A stretch of 42,830 nt of DNA from a bacterium (GTDB lineage: Bacteria; Myxococcota_A; UBA9042), in assembly GCA_030425545.1 (NCBI GenBank), contig JAUIAC010000017.1, positions 1-42,830 of the forward strand. Direction: 5' to 3'. A model generated the notes under the pieces. It was not told where the DNA came from. It made no database searches and was given only the letters and a program-made list of their open reading frames with translations. Below are positions 1 to 9,950 of the stretch, in pieces (position 1 is the stretch's first letter; the number at the start of each line of letters is the position of its first letter). Both the position numbers and the translations under genes were made by a program.

Positions 1-78
1 TGTTGGGTGGCGCCGCAGCCCGCTGAGGATCACCCGCTGGGGGGAGGCCAGGCCCCCAATGCCGAGGCACAAAGGGAC

Positions 79-110
79 GCGGCCGCCCGACCCGAAGGTC
101 GAGCGGCCGC
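79..110 (-). terminator. Candidate hairpin terminator downstream of the first gene
   Basis: A 14-bp inverted repeat with one mismatch closes on a CGAA tetraloop. It lies about 40 bases downstream of the stop codon of the minus-strand gene ending at 150. The bases following it on the minus strand contain only a short T-run, so it is not a textbook intrinsic terminator. The rest of bases 1-149 shows no gene I can support. Confidence 0.45.
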
Positions 111-149
111 GTGAGCTGGGAAACGGGCGCTTCGGGCCAAAGCCCTCGG

Positions 150-683
150 CTACTTGGCGCCGCGCCGCTTCTTCTTCTTTGCCGCCTTGGCCTTCTTCTT
201 CGGCAGCGGCTTGAGGCCCTTGAGGATGCGAAGGCTCGCCGGCTTCTCGGCCTTCGCCTTGCCCTTGAGCGCCACCCCGAACGCGAGGATGTACTGACCG
301 GTCGGCGCCGCGAGGGCCAGGGCGCTCACCTCGACGGCGTGCCCTTCGAGGACCCCTGTGCCGTCGATGACCGCGCCCTGCATGCCGTTGACGGTGATCG
401 CGTGCTCCTTGCCCGTCTTCAGCTTCTTCACGTGGGTTCGGATCAGCTTCTCGAGCGCCGCCACGGCGGCGTCCGCCTTTCGCGCCGGCACGGACGTGAA
501 GAACATGTGGATGGCGCCGCTCGGGGACTCGCACGTGAGCGTGTTGTCGTCGCCGTCGACCTTCCACGTGTCGGGGATGTTGATCGACACGCCCGCAGGC
601 GGGTGCGGGTAGGTCTTGGCCGTGGCTTGGGTGGCAAACGCGAGCGTGGTGGCGAGCGCGGAGAGGGCAAGAAGCTTGTGCAT
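150..683 (-). CDS. Small secreted protein with a lysine-rich tail, function unknown
   Basis: The 177-residue product starts with a clear signal peptide (basic MHK start, Leu/Ala core, likely cut after ATA around residue 23). The ATG at 683 is preceded by GGAG at good spacing, and the longer upstream frame is non-coding in character. The mature part opens with a segment like those of small periplasmic proteins that begin 'gVsi.iPdtWkvdg', and has no visible catalytic motif. The last 20 or so residues are almost all Lys, Arg and Ala (PKKKAKAAKKKKRRGAK), which could bind nucleic acid, lipopolysaccharide or peptidoglycan; that is inference. No family was recognised. It is transcribed away from its neighbours and is probably monocistronic. 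Confidence 0.8.
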   Translation of the reverse strand: MHKLLALSALATTLAFATQATAKTYPHPPAGVSINIPDTWKVDGDDNTLTCESPSGAIHMFFTSVPARKADAAVAALEKLIRTHVKKLKTGKEHAITVNGMQGAVIDGTGVLEGHAVEVSALALAAPTGQYILAFGVALKGKAKAEKPASLRILKGLKPLPKKKAKAAKKKKRRGAK

Positions 684-825
684 GGAGGACTCCAGGGATG
701 ATGCGTGAAGATGCGTCGGAGCAACGGGCGGGCTGGCGAAGATATTCGGCAGGCTAAACAACCGGAAGTAGAGCCAGGATATCCGGATGTTCTTGGGCCC
801 GAAAGAGCCCGGGCGGCGCTGACGC

Positions 826-1191
826 TCAGGGCGCGCTGGCGAGCGCGGCGAGGGCCGCGATGACGGCAGGGTGCTCGCCGATGGCCGGCTCCACGCGCAG
901 GTCGAGCGCTGGATGCGCCGCGCGGATGCGCTCCACCAGGGGTGGCAGGTCGCGCAGCACATGCCCCCCGCCGGACATGAACGCTGGCAGCACGCGCACG
1001 CGGGTGACGCCCTCGGCGCGCAGCTGCTCGACAGCGGTGGGCAGATCCGGTTCACACAGCTCGAGGAAGCACAGCTCCACGCGGGTGCCGGGCTCAGCCG
1101 CGTCGCGCACAGAGGTGAGCAGGCGCTCCATGGCGTCTCGCCAGGCGGTTCGGCTGCTGCCGTGGGCAAAGAGCAGGGTGGCGGGCTTCAT
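826..1191 (-). CDS. cbiX: CbiX/SirB-type sirohydrochlorin chelatase family protein
   Basis: A 121-residue single-domain member of the CbiX family, which inserts Co2+ or Fe2+ into sirohydrochlorin for cobalamin or siroheme synthesis. The N-terminal LLFAHGSSR carries the conserved metal-binding His, and the central PAFMSGGGHVLRDLP carries the second conserved His region. The length fits the short CbiX class that works as a homodimer. The ATG at 1189-1191 starts directly on the domain; the longer frame only adds 19 low-quality residues. The gene is divergent from sfsA with a 180-base gap. No other cobalamin or siroheme gene is nearby, so the metal cannot be chosen from context. Confidence 0.85.
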   Translation of the reverse strand: MKPATLLFAHGSSRTAWRDAMERLLTSVRDAAEPGTRVELCFLELCEPDLPTAVEQLRAEGVTRVRVLPAFMSGGGHVLRDLPPLVERIRAAHPALDLRVEPAIGEHPAVIAALAALASAP

Positions 1192-1373
1192 GGTCGGCTC
1201 GCTGTTGGAGGGGTGGGGTAGGGGCGGCGCCCCGCGACAGGTTGGCACACCCCGGCGGCCGCGCGGCCATGAAAGGGGGGCCGGTACGAGGAGATGGCGG
1301 CGCGCCTCGGGGATGTGGGGTGGATGCGGTAGGCTCCGCTGCCCAGACGTCGCGCATCGGAGGCCTTGTTGTG

Positions 1374-2090
1374 ATGATCCCTTTCCCCCAGCCGATGCGC
1401 AAAGGACGGCTGATTCGACGTTACAAGCGCTTCCTCGCTGACATCGTGCTCGACGACGGCCAGGAGATCACCGCGCACTGCGCCAACACGGGCTCCATGA
1501 AGGGGCTGACAGTGCCAGAGTCGGCCGTGCTGGTGTGGGACAGCCAGAACCCCAAGCGCAAGCTGCCGTGGAGCTGGAAGGCGGTGCAGATCCCCGGGGG
1601 AGCCTGGGTGGGCATCGACACGGGTCTGCCCAACGCGCTCGTCGCCGAGGCGCTGCGGCGCGGCGTGATCCCTGGGCTCGTGGGCGCGACGGAGGTGAAG
1701 CGCGAACAGAAGATGGGCGACCGCAGCCGCGTGGACGCCGTGGCCTTGGGCCCGTGGGGGCGGGCGTGGGTCGAGGTCAAGAACGTGACGTTGGTCGACG
1801 CGGAGACCGGGGTGGCGCGATTTCCAGACGCGGTGACCTCGCGTGGGCTCAAGCACCTGCGGGAGCTGAGCGAGCGTGTCCGCGAAGGGGATCGGGCCGC
1901 GATGGTGTACGTGGTGCAGCGGGCCGACGCGCGCTCCTTTGCGCCCGCGGACGACATCGACCCGGCCTATGGCGACGGGCTGCGGGCCGCGCTGGACGCT
2001 GGCGTCGAGGTGGTGGTGCTGGGGTGTGAGGTGACGTCAGAAGGGGTCTCGGTCACGGGCACGCTGCCCTGGGTTCGGGCGCTGGTGTAG
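1374..2090 (+). CDS. sfsA: SfsA family DNA-binding/nuclease-like protein
   Basis: The 238-residue product matches SfsA (sugar fermentation stimulation protein) along its whole length; E. coli SfsA has 234 residues. Visible features are the N-terminal RRYKRFLADI region (OB-like DNA-binding part), the AHCANTGSMKG motif, and the C-terminal RVDAV...WVEVKNVTL block, which has the D...ExK spacing of a PD-(D/E)XK-like core. An AGG-rich ribosome site at 1358-1363 serves either the GTG at 1371 or the ATG at 1374; both give the same protein but for one residue. SfsA has been described as a DNA-binding regulator of maltose genes, while its fold suggests a nuclease; its role here is unproven. Confidence 0.93.
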   Translation: MIPFPQPMRKGRLIRRYKRFLADIVLDDGQEITAHCANTGSMKGLTVPESAVLVWDSQNPKRKLPWSWKAVQIPGGAWVGIDTGLPNALVAEALRRGVIPGLVGATEVKREQKMGDRSRVDAVALGPWGRAWVEVKNVTLVDAETGVARFPDAVTSRGLKHLRELSERVREGDRAAMVYVVQRADARSFAPADDIDPAYGDGLRAALDAGVEVVVLGCEVTSEGVSVTGTLPWVRALV

Positions 2091-2126
2091 CGAGGGGTGG
2101 GGGTGACGATGCGCGAGGAGAGGTCC

Positions 2127-3089
2127 ATGGGTGGAGCGGGGACGGCGGCCGCGGCGGTCGCGGACGTGCGCTTGAGTGACGAGGTGCGGCGCGCGCTGGC
2201 GGCCGGGCAAGGCGTGGTGGCGCTGGAGTCGACCATCTTGTGCCACGGCTTTCCGCCGGCGGAGCGGGCCGGGCTGGCGAAAGAGCTGGAGGACGCCGTG
2301 CGAGGGCAGGGGGCGACCCCGGCGACCATCGCGGTGATCGACGGGCAGGTGTGCGTCGGCCTGGACGCGGACCAGCTGGCCCGGCTGCTGAGCGCGAGCG
2401 AGGTGGCCAAGTGCTCGGCGCGAGACGTGGCGGTCGTGGCGGCGAAGGGCGGCATGGGCGCGACGACCGTGGCGGCGACGTGTCTGGTGGCGGCGGCGGT
2501 CGGGGTCGAGGTGTTCGCGACGGGGGGCATCGGCGGCGCGCACCGCGGGGCAGAGCGAACCATGGACGTGTCAGCAGACCTGGGTGCGCTGGGGAGGCAT
2601 CCGGTGGTGGTGGTGAGCGCGGGAGCCAAGAGCCTGCTCGATCTGCCGCGCACGCTGGAGGTGCTGGAGACGGCCAACGTGCCGGTGCTCGGCTTTCAGA
2701 CGCCAGACTTTCCGAGCTTCTACAGCCGGGAGAGCGGGTTGACGGTGCCCCACGTGGCGAGCTCTGCAGAGGAGGTGGCGCGGGCGTTCGCCTTGCAAGG
2801 CGCGCTCGGGCTGGCGGGCGGGATGCTGCTGTGCAACCCGCCGCCGGCCGAGGTGGCGCTGCCGCGCGACGAGGTGGACGCGTGGATTCGGCAGGCGCTC
2901 GACGAGGCGGACGCCGGTGGTGTGCGCGGCGCACGGGTGACGCCCTTTGTGCTGGCGCGGCTGGCGGAGCTCTCCGGCGGCCGCACCGTGGTCACCAACC
3001 GAGCGCTGGCGCTGTCGAACGCGCGGGTGGGCGGCGAGGTCGCGCGCGCGCTGGCCGCCTTGCGTCGCGACGCTGGGAGGCCCGCGTGA
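2127..3089 (+). CDS. psuG: Pseudouridine-5'-phosphate glycosidase
   Basis: A 320-residue PsuG/IndA family enzyme that reversibly splits pseudouridine 5'-phosphate into uracil and ribose 5-phosphate. The family signatures are present in order: ALESTILCHGFP (conserved Glu), AAKGGMGATT, FATGGIGGAHRGAERTMDVS (metal-binding Asp region), VVVSAGAKSLLDLPRTLE (Lys expected to form the Schiff base with the opened ribose), GFQTPDFPSFYSRESG, and the C-terminal TPFVLARL...TNRALALSNA. The ATG at 2127 follows GAGGAGAGG closely; ATG 2109 and GTG 2097 are less likely starts. No psuK kinase partner is seen. The stop overlaps the GTG start of the next gene (GTGA), so translation is probably coupled. Confidence 0.93.
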   Translation: MGGAGTAAAAVADVRLSDEVRRALAAGQGVVALESTILCHGFPPAERAGLAKELEDAVRGQGATPATIAVIDGQVCVGLDADQLARLLSASEVAKCSARDVAVVAAKGGMGATTVAATCLVAAAVGVEVFATGGIGGAHRGAERTMDVSADLGALGRHPVVVVSAGAKSLLDLPRTLEVLETANVPVLGFQTPDFPSFYSRESGLTVPHVASSAEEVARAFALQGALGLAGGMLLCNPPPAEVALPRDEVDAWIRQALDEADAGGVRGARVTPFVLARLAELSGGRTVVTNRALALSNARVGGEVARALAALRRDAGRPA

Positions 3090-4650
3090 CGGGACAGGAC
3101 TCCGACGCGCGGCGGTCCACGACGCTGGGCGCCCTGCTTGCGGGCGGCGGCAGTCGGCGCATGGGCGAGGACAAGGCGGGCCTGGCGTGGCGCGCTGGGC
3201 TCACGCTCGGCGAGGCCGTTGAGTCGGCCCTGTTGGACGCCTGCGACCGTGTGGTGGTGCTGGGGCACGGGGCAGGGCTGCCGCCGCGCTCCGGGCGCCT
3301 GCGGCTCGAGGACGCCGAGGCCGGCGGCGGGCCGCTGCAGGCCATGGCGACCCTGCTCGAGAGCGGGCTGGCCGAGGTCTACGTGATCGCGCCGTGTGAC
3401 ATGCCCGGGCTGACGGCGGCCGTGTTGCGGGCGCTTGCGAGGGGCGCTGAGGGCCAGGGCCTCGACGGCGCCGGGCTGGTGCGTGCGGAGGGCAGCCTGG
3501 CGGTGTTGCCGCTGAGCCTGCGCGCGTCTGCGGCGCCCAAGGTCCGGGCGCTGGTCGACCGGGGCGTGCGGCGCGTGGGCCAGCTGCGCACCGAGCTCGC
3601 GCTCGCCCGGGTGCACGCGGACGACGTCGTGGACACGCTGCGCAACATCAACACGCCGGCGGACTACGCGGCTGAGGTGGCGCCGGGCGTCGCCGGTGAG
3701 CCAGACGCCGACGTCACGGTCAGCCCAGGGCGCGCGACACGAGCCGGCGGCGCCCCAGCCAGTGGTGCCCCAATCAGGACCGCCCCGACCCGTGGCGCCC
3801 CAGCCACCCTCGCCCCGCGTGCCGCGACGCCGAACGATCGCGCACCCTCAGGAGACCAGGCGAAGCAGGTGGCTGCCCGGCGGCTGGGCGAGTCGGCCAC
3901 CGACGAATGGGTGGCCACCGAGGCGCCGCTGCAGATCCTGCTGGGCCCTGCGCCGCTGGCCGTGCTGATGCGCACCCCGGGACATGACGCGGAGCTGGTC
4001 ACCGGCTTCCTGCTCAACGAGGGCATCGTCGCGCGGGCACAAGACCTCGCTGACGTCGCCCCCTGCGACGACGTCGAGCTCGCCGCTGCACGTGGGCACG
4101 TGGTGCGCGCGACCCTGCGTCCTGGCGTCGCCGTGGACGTCGCGCGCTTGGCGCGGAACACCTACGTCGGGAGCAGCTGCGGCATCTGCGGACAGGCCAG
4201 CATCGAGCGCGCGCTCGCGGTCGCGGGCCCAGTGGACGAGCACCTCACCGTCTCGGACGCAGTCTTGCGCACGCTGCCAGACGCGCTGCGGCGGGCGCAG
4301 AGGACCTTTCAGCTCACTGGCGGGCTGCACGGCGTCGCGCTCTTCGACGAACACGGCCGGCTCCACGTGGTGCGCGAAGACGTCGGCCGCCACAACGCTG
4401 TCGACAAGGTGCTCGGCTGGCTGGCTCGGCAGCAGCTGGCAGACCCAACACAACCGCTGCGAGCCCAGGATCTCGGCCTCTTCGTGTCGGGCCGTATCTC
4501 GTTCGAGGTCGTGCAGAAAGCCCTGGCCGCCCGCGTCGGCGTCGTCGCGGGCGTGTCTGCGCCCACCAGCCTGGCGGTCGAGCTCTCCCACGCGTCGGGG
4601 GTCGCGCTCTACGGCTTCGTCCGCGCCGGCAGGGCGACCCGCTACGGCGG

Positions 4651-4654
<4 letters not shown>
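3086..4654 (+). CDS. MobA-FdhD fusion (molybdenum cofactor guanylyltransferase plus sulfurtransferase)
   Basis: One continuous 522-residue frame joins two molybdenum cofactor proteins. Residues 1 to about 195 are MobA-like: LLAGGGSRRMGEDKA near residue 17 is the nucleotide-binding loop and APCDMPGL the conserved CDMP block. MobA links GMP to molybdopterin. Residues 196-260 are a Pro/Ala/Thr/Arg-rich linker. Residues from about 262 are FdhD, which passes sulfur from a cysteine desulfurase to the cofactor of formate dehydrogenase: GSSCGICG carries Cys365 and Cys368 of the CxxC motif, followed by TGGLHGVALFD, REDVGRHNAVDK and SGRISFEVVQKA. The GTG at 3086 has GGGAGG five bases upstream and overlaps the psuG stop. 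An internal GTG at 3869 could restart translation of FdhD alone, but its nearest AGGAG is 14 bases away. Confidence 0.92.
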
Positions 4655-5379
<725 letters not shown>

Positions 5380-5475
5380 GTCTCCGCTGTTTGGTCGAGG
5401 TCGCGTGACTTGTCTCGCCGCTGCCGTTAGCTGAGTTCGTCGCGGCGGACACGCCTAGCCCACGACGCCGCACGC

Positions 5476-5859
5476 TCAGAACATCCCATTGTCGTGCTTG
5501 GCGCTGCTCGGCACCACCTGCAGCACGTCCCAGTGCTCTACGACCTTGCCGGCGTCGTCGAAGCGAAAGATGTCCATGCCGGCGTAGTCGTGGTCTCCCG
5601 GCCAGCTCTGGTGACAGTGCAGCACCACCAGATCGCCCTCTGCCACGGAGCGCACGAAGCGCACGTGCTTGCCAGGGTAGTCCCGCGCCATGCGCACGAA
5701 GTAGTCGACAAAGGCCTGCTTGCCGTCGCCCACCTCCGGATTGTGCTGGATGTAGGTGTCGCCCACGTAGCGCGCCACGGCCTCCGCGGGCTGACATTGG
5801 TTGAACATCAGGTCGTAGAAGGCCTTGGCCGTGGCGGTGTTCTCTGCTGGGGTCGGCAT
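5476..5859 (-). CDS. NTF2/SnoaL-like protein (SnoaL-type cyclase fold)
   Basis: A 127-residue protein of the SnoaL-like/NTF2 cone fold. The line [38 protein letters not shown] and the later [35 protein letters not shown] are typical of the SnoaL-like subgroup that is often annotated as predicted ester cyclase. These proteins bind or isomerise small molecules; the substrate cannot be told from sequence. The ATG at 5857-5859 is preceded by GGGAG at five bases; an upstream in-frame ATG at 5886 is less well supported. It reads in the same direction as the glycosylase gene about 100 bases downstream, and is divergent from the lipoprotein gene at 6104. Confidence 0.85.
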   Translation of the reverse strand: MPTPAENTATAKAFYDLMFNQCQPAEAVARYVGDTYIQHNPEVGDGKQAFVDYFVRMARDYPGKHVRFVRSVAEGDLVVLHCHQSWPGDHDYAGMDIFRFDDAGKVVEHWDVLQVVPSSAKHDNGMF

Positions 5860-6103
5860 GAAGGCTCCCGAGTTCTTGCAGCGCATGGCGTCCCGCGTCG
5901 GGAGGCGCTGGCACCATCGCCGCTGTCTCCACCCGGTGACAAGTCCACACGAGCCGGATTGGGCTCTGCCCCTCGACGGGCGTGGGCCGCCTGTGGTGAC
6001 CTCCCCGACGGGGAAAACAGCGCGCCCACCCCGAAGCACGCTCCCCTTGGAGTTGGGGGGCGCTGAGCTCAACCGAGGGCGTGTCGGCCCAGGAGGCCTT
6101 CGA

Positions 6104-7258
6104 GTGATCGCGACAGACGCCCCGTTTGGCCTCCACACAACGCTCGCCTGTGTCCTCGCGCTGCAGCTGGTCGCGGGCTGTGGCAAGTCGCCGTCCACGC
6201 CAGGGCAGGGCGCTGAGGCCCAGCCGCCGCGCGGCTCGACCACGCCAGGCGCCCAAGCGACGACTCAGGTTCCAAAACGCGGCCCCACAGGCCCCCTCGC
6301 GCTCACCCTGCGCCTGCCGGCGGCCTCGACCCAGACGCAGGCCACGCAGCGGCGCGGCGAGACCAACGCGGCGTTGACGAAGGCCTGGACCTGGGCGAAG
6401 TCGCTGCGCCCGCACCCCGTGGAGATGCGCGAGAAGCTCAAGATGTCGGGCAAAAAGCACCTCGTCGAGTACCTCGCGCTGCTCCGACTTGTCGCTGCGT
6501 GGCCCGATCAACCGGCGCTCTCCAAGGCGGCGGTCGCCCGGGCGCACGAGGTGCTGGCGTGGACCGACAGCGACGCCTTCCACGACATGGCGCGCGTCGA
6601 CGACGGCCGCTTTCGCAACGAGTCCATGAGCTACCTGCGCTGCGCGCTGCTCGCCCGCGAGTTCGGCTGGGACATCCGTCCCTACATGGCCCACATCCAC
6701 AGCGTGCTTCCCCGCCTCGTCGCGCACCTGCCCAGCCGCGGGGTGGATCAGCAGATGAGCTTCGCCGACCTCTTCGCCGCCCTGGGGCTCAGCGGCTCGA
6801 CCCCGCGACAAGCGCTCTACCCGCGCTCGCGCATCGCCCAGCTCACCCCCTTCAAGCACTGGGTCTCCCACCCGAAGCAGGTCTACGAGTTCACCCACGA
6901 GGTCTTCGCCATGACCGGTCGCGGCGCGCGCCCCTTCCCCTTTCGCCGCCCCATCGAGCAGCGCTACGCTCGGAAGGTGGCCCACACGCTGCTGCACATC
7001 CACATGACCGAGAAGAACCACGACGGCGTGGCAGAGCTCCTGGTGAACCGCGTGCTGCTGGCCGACGCCAAGGACGCGCAGGTGCCGGTGGCGCGTCGCT
7101 TTCTGCTGGCGGGCCAAGACGCCAAGGGGCGCTTTGGCCACTACGACCAGGCCGAGGTCCGCCACGCCTTCAACTCGACGACCTACGACGTGGAGCTCGG
7201 GGGCTACCTGCACACCACCATGGTCGCCCTGTGGGCCTTGATGCTGACTTCGGGATGA
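6104..7258 (+). CDS. Lipoprotein of unknown function, helical repeat-like body
   Basis: The 384-residue product has a lipoprotein signal: hydrophobic [13 protein letters not shown] with the lipobox Cys near residue 24, then a Ser/Thr/Pro/Gln-rich linker to about residue 70. The body is rich in helices and His/Trp/Arg (for example [20 protein letters not shown] and [15 protein letters not shown]), and its spacing suggests alpha-helical repeats or an alpha/alpha toroid; no family was recognised. The start is a GTG at 6104 with a perfect AGGAGG seven bases before it; the in-frame ATG far upstream has no such support and runs through the opposite gene. It probably sits in the outer membrane or on its inner face. 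It converges on the receiver gene at 7281. Confidence 0.82.
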   Translation: MIATDAPFGLHTTLACVLALQLVAGCGKSPSTPGQGAEAQPPRGSTTPGAQATTQVPKRGPTGPLALTLRLPAASTQTQATQRRGETNAALTKAWTWAKSLRPHPVEMREKLKMSGKKHLVEYLALLRLVAAWPDQPALSKAAVARAHEVLAWTDSDAFHDMARVDDGRFRNESMSYLRCALLAREFGWDIRPYMAHIHSVLPRLVAHLPSRGVDQQMSFADLFAALGLSGSTPRQALYPRSRIAQLTPFKHWVSHPKQVYEFTHEVFAMTGRGARPFPFRRPIEQRYARKVAHTLLHIHMTEKNHDGVAELLVNRVLLADAKDAQVPVARRFLLAGQDAKGRFGHYDQAEVRHAFNSTTYDVELGGYLHTTMVALWALMLTSG

Positions 7259-7280
7259 CCAATCGTGACGCTCTGAGCCC

Positions 7281-7730
7281 TCAGCCCCCCGGTAGCTCTA
7301 CGATCTCCAACCAATACGTGCCGATGGCGCGCAGCACCTTGACCAGCGCGTCGAAGGTCACCGGCTTGGCGACGAAGCTCGACACCCCGAGGTCATAGGA
7401 GCGCAAGATGTCTTCTTCGGCCGTCGACGTGGTCAGCACCACCACTGGGATGTGGCGCAGGGTCGGATCGGCCTTCAGCTCCTCGAGCACCTGGCGGCCG
7501 TTCATGCGCGGCATGTTGAGGTCGAGGAGGATCAGCGCCGGCTGCGGGGCCGGGTCGCGACCGGCGAAGGTCCCCTCCCGACGGAGATACGCCAGCAGCT
7601 CCTCGCCGTTCTCTACGAACTCCAAAGGGTTGTCGATGCGCGCCTCCTGCCAGGCCTCTTCGGCCAGCAGACGGTCGTCGGGATCGTCCTCAGCCATCAG
7701 GATCGGGGCGGTGGAGCGGGCACGTTGCAT
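7281..7730 (-). CDS. Single-domain response regulator (CheY/Rcp1-like receiver)
   Basis: A 149-residue stand-alone receiver domain. The acidic pair Asp15/Asp16 lies in ILMAEDDPDD, the phospho-acceptor is Asp70 in LILLDLNMPRMNG, the Thr of the switch is in VVVLTTS near residue 100, and the conserved Lys122 is in SFVAKPV. The insertion between beta-2 and beta-3 and the LDLNMPRMNG block match the Rcp1-type group, which usually serves phytochrome-like or hybrid histidine kinases. No output domain follows, so it must act by protein contact or as a phosphate relay. No kinase is encoded next to it. The start region is divergent from the peptidase gene at 7878 across about 150 bases. Confidence 0.93.
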   Translation of the reverse strand: MQRARSTAPILMAEDDPDDRLLAEEAWQEARIDNPLEFVENGEELLAYLRREGTFAGRDPAPQPALILLDLNMPRMNGRQVLEELKADPTLRHIPVVVLTTSTAEEDILRSYDLGVSSFVAKPVTFDALVKVLRAIGTYWLEIVELPGG

Positions 7731-7877
7731 CGAGGGTCCCCAGGTCAGTCCACCGAGTCTCGGAGTCGCCGCCTGCGCGCGTCAACTCGACCGTGTCATG
7801 GCGTTGTCATGCCCATGTCGGGCGGTGATTCGAGAGCGTATGAAGCGAGGCGGCCGAGGGCTCGTCGGGCGGGTGAC

Positions 7878-9497
7878 ATGACGCGCTTCTGGATCCGGTG
7901 CGCCGTCGCTGTGGCGACCATGCTGGCCGCCTCGTGGCTGGCGACACCGTCGACCCAGGGGCAGCGCGGCCCAGTCGACGCCGCTGCCGTAGCGGCGGAC
8001 GTGGGGCGGCTCGCGCCCGCGGGACCCGGCGCTGGGGTCGCAGGGGCTGCGTCCGAGTCGGCCGCGGTCAACGACGAGATCGCCGCGCCGCGTCGGTGGC
8101 TCCTGGTCGGCGGCGGCGCCACCCCGGCGCAGACCCAAAGGTCGATGGTGGCCGACGCCAGGGAGGTGGCGGCGACGCTGGCGGGACGTGGCGGGCTCTT
8201 CGTCGCGGCGGGCCACGGCGCGCGGGTGGTGCAGACCCTGGACCGCAGCCCCGAGGGATCGGACAGCGCGGTGACCGCCGTCCGGCGCGCGCTGGCGGAG
8301 CTCTTCGCCCCGGCGTCTGCCGAACGCACGCGCTTCACGCGGCTGAACCTGCCAGGCGCCCGTCCGGCGACGCTGGACCGCGTTCGCGCCAGCCTCGACC
8401 GTGAGCTGCAGCTCGCAGGCGCGCCGCCCTTGCTGCTGTGGGTGGCGACGCACGGAGAGAAGGCAGCCCACGCCAACGCGGTGAAGGTGCCACTGTGGGG
8501 CGGCGAGGCGTGGACCCCTGCGGCGCTGGCGGCGTTGCACGACGGGCCGGGCCGCACACGTGCGCTTCGGGTGGTGATGACCAGCTGCTTCTCCGGCGGC
8601 TTCGGCGAGCTGGTCTTCCAAGGCGCCAACGCCGAGTCAGGGGCGGCGGAGCGAGATCGCTGCGGCCTCTTCGCTGCGCCGTGGGACCTCGAGTCGAGCG
8701 GCTGCGACCCCGATCCGGACCGCCGCCGACACCGAGGCTACGCCCGGGTGTTCCTGGCCGCGCTGCGCGGACGCGACCTCAGCGGACGCCGGCTGCCGAC
8801 CAGCCAGGTCGACTTCGACGGGGACGGACAAATCTCCCTGCTCGACGCGCACACCCGCGTGCGCGTGGCCTCGCAGAGCTACGACGTGCCGACCACCACG
8901 TCGGAGCGCTGGCTCCGATCCGCCTTTCCGCCCAAGGCGGCCGAGCTGCCGACGCCCGCGACCGCCTTGCAAGACCTCGCGACCTCAGCCGACAGCCCTG
9001 CGGAGGAGTGGGCCGTCGTGCGCGCCATGGGCGCGCGCCTGCGTCTCGAGAGCCCGCTCGCGCAGCGCACCGCCGCCTGGAAGCGCTACGACGGTCACGT
9101 GGTCGACGCCGAGCGCGCCCAACGAGCCACTCAGACCGCAGAAGACCAGGCCTATCGCGCGGTCTCGTCTGGGCTGCTCGCGCGTTGGCCCGCGCTGGAC
9201 GACCCCTGGCACCCAGAGTTCGCAGCGACCCTGGCCACCGAGGCGTCGGCGGTGCTGCAGGCCATGAAGCAGCACCCGCGGTGGGCCGCCTGGCGCAGCG
9301 CTCGCCAGGCCAACGCGGCCGCCGGCCGGCTGCTCGACAAGGCGTTGCGCGCCCGGGCCTGGGCCGAGCGTCTGCTCCGCGCCGGGGACACGCTGGTGCT
9401 CGCCGCTCGGCTGCGGCAGCGCGGTGGCCCGGCGTGGCGGCGCTGGCTGCAGCTGCGGCGCTGCGAGCGGTTCGTCCCCGAGCTGCGGTCTCGCTGA
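7878..9497 (+). CDS. Secreted caspase-like (clan CD) cysteine peptidase candidate
   Basis: The 539-residue protein has an N-terminal signal peptide (MTRFWIRCAVAVATMLAASW) and then a caspase/legumain-type core. His192 lies in LLLWVATHGEK and Cys237 in RVVMTSCFSGGF, each at the end of a hydrophobic strand, which is the clan CD catalytic pattern. Before it, RRWLLVGGGATPAQTQ..M matches the first strand of such domains. An EF-hand-like DFDGDGQISLLDAH follows near residue 315 and might bind calcium. The C-terminal 190 residues are helical and basic, with no known domain. It may act on proteins in the periplasm or outside the cell. The ATG at 7878 fits the signal peptide; the ribosome site is weak. 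Confidence 0.8.
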   Translation: MTRFWIRCAVAVATMLAASWLATPSTQGQRGPVDAAAVAADVGRLAPAGPGAGVAGAASESAAVNDEIAAPRRWLLVGGGATPAQTQRSMVADAREVAATLAGRGGLFVAAGHGARVVQTLDRSPEGSDSAVTAVRRALAELFAPASAERTRFTRLNLPGARPATLDRVRASLDRELQLAGAPPLLLWVATHGEKAAHANAVKVPLWGGEAWTPAALAALHDGPGRTRALRVVMTSCFSGGFGELVFQGANAESGAAERDRCGLFAAPWDLESSGCDPDPDRRRHRGYARVFLAALRGRDLSGRRLPTSQVDFDGDGQISLLDAHTRVRVASQSYDVPTTTSERWLRSAFPPKAAELPTPATALQDLATSADSPAEEWAVVRAMGARLRLESPLAQRTAAWKRYDGHVVDAERAQRATQTAEDQAYRAVSSGLLARWPALDDPWHPEFAATLATEASAVLQAMKQHPRWAAWRSARQANAAAGRLLDKALRARAWAERLLRAGDTLVLAARLRQRGGPAWRRWLQLRRCERFVPELRSR

Positions 9498-9950
9498 CCG
9501 GTGTCGCCGCCAAGGCCGAGGAGACACCCGGACCACGAGTGGTCAGGTTCACGGGTTTTGAACAGTTCAACGCCGTGAAGAGCGAGCCAGGCGGTTCTCA
9601 TGAATCGCAGGAAACCTGTATGGTTTTCAAGTGTTCACGAGGGCCTCATGGCGAAGTCTCAGCGCGGCTTTGAACTCATCAAGATCCCTGAGACGGACCA
9701 CTAGTACTCGGGATCGGAAGTGTCTCCCTGATTGTCGTCCCAGGGAGCGACCATCCAGCTGAACTGGGTCACGAGTAGCTCGACGAGGTTGTCGAGGGTG
9801 TCGCGAAACGGCGTGGGCTCTCAGCGGCCTCCTCGCGTCGGCATCTGGAGCAGCCACAAATGTGAAGTGTGGCGCTTTATGCGCGCGTGACGCACGACAG
9901 CGTCGGCCGGCCGAGGCTCTCCATAGCGTCAAGCGGTTGGTGCAAACCTG
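9498..9950. other. Non-coding gap at the left edge of the accessory island
   Basis: No complete gene is visible in these 450 bases between the peptidase and the IS256-type transposase. A perfect 6-bp inverted repeat with a 2-base loop (GACCAC/GTGGTC) lies near 9530, about 30 bases after the peptidase stop. The left end of the IS256-type element should be in the right part of this stretch; the segment around 9920-9950 resembles IS256-type ends by eye, but no matching inverted copy was found at the other side. Confidence 0.4.
9701..9820 (-). pseudogene. Orphan C-terminal coding remnant
   Basis: This 39-codon open stretch has no start codon and ends in TAG. Its translation (for example PFRDTLDNLVELLVTQFSWM, then PWDDNQGDTSDPEY) looks like a real acidic C-terminus, unlike the overlapping frames. 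It is cut off on its upstream side by an in-frame TGA next to the IS256-type element, so it may be the tail of a gene broken by insertion. No family was recognised, and a chance open frame is possible. Confidence 0.3.

Noticed and set aside
9555..9572. A TTGAAC/GTTCAA palindrome that recalls an SOS-type operator
   Set aside because: The spacing does not fit LexA boxes I know and no gene start follows it.
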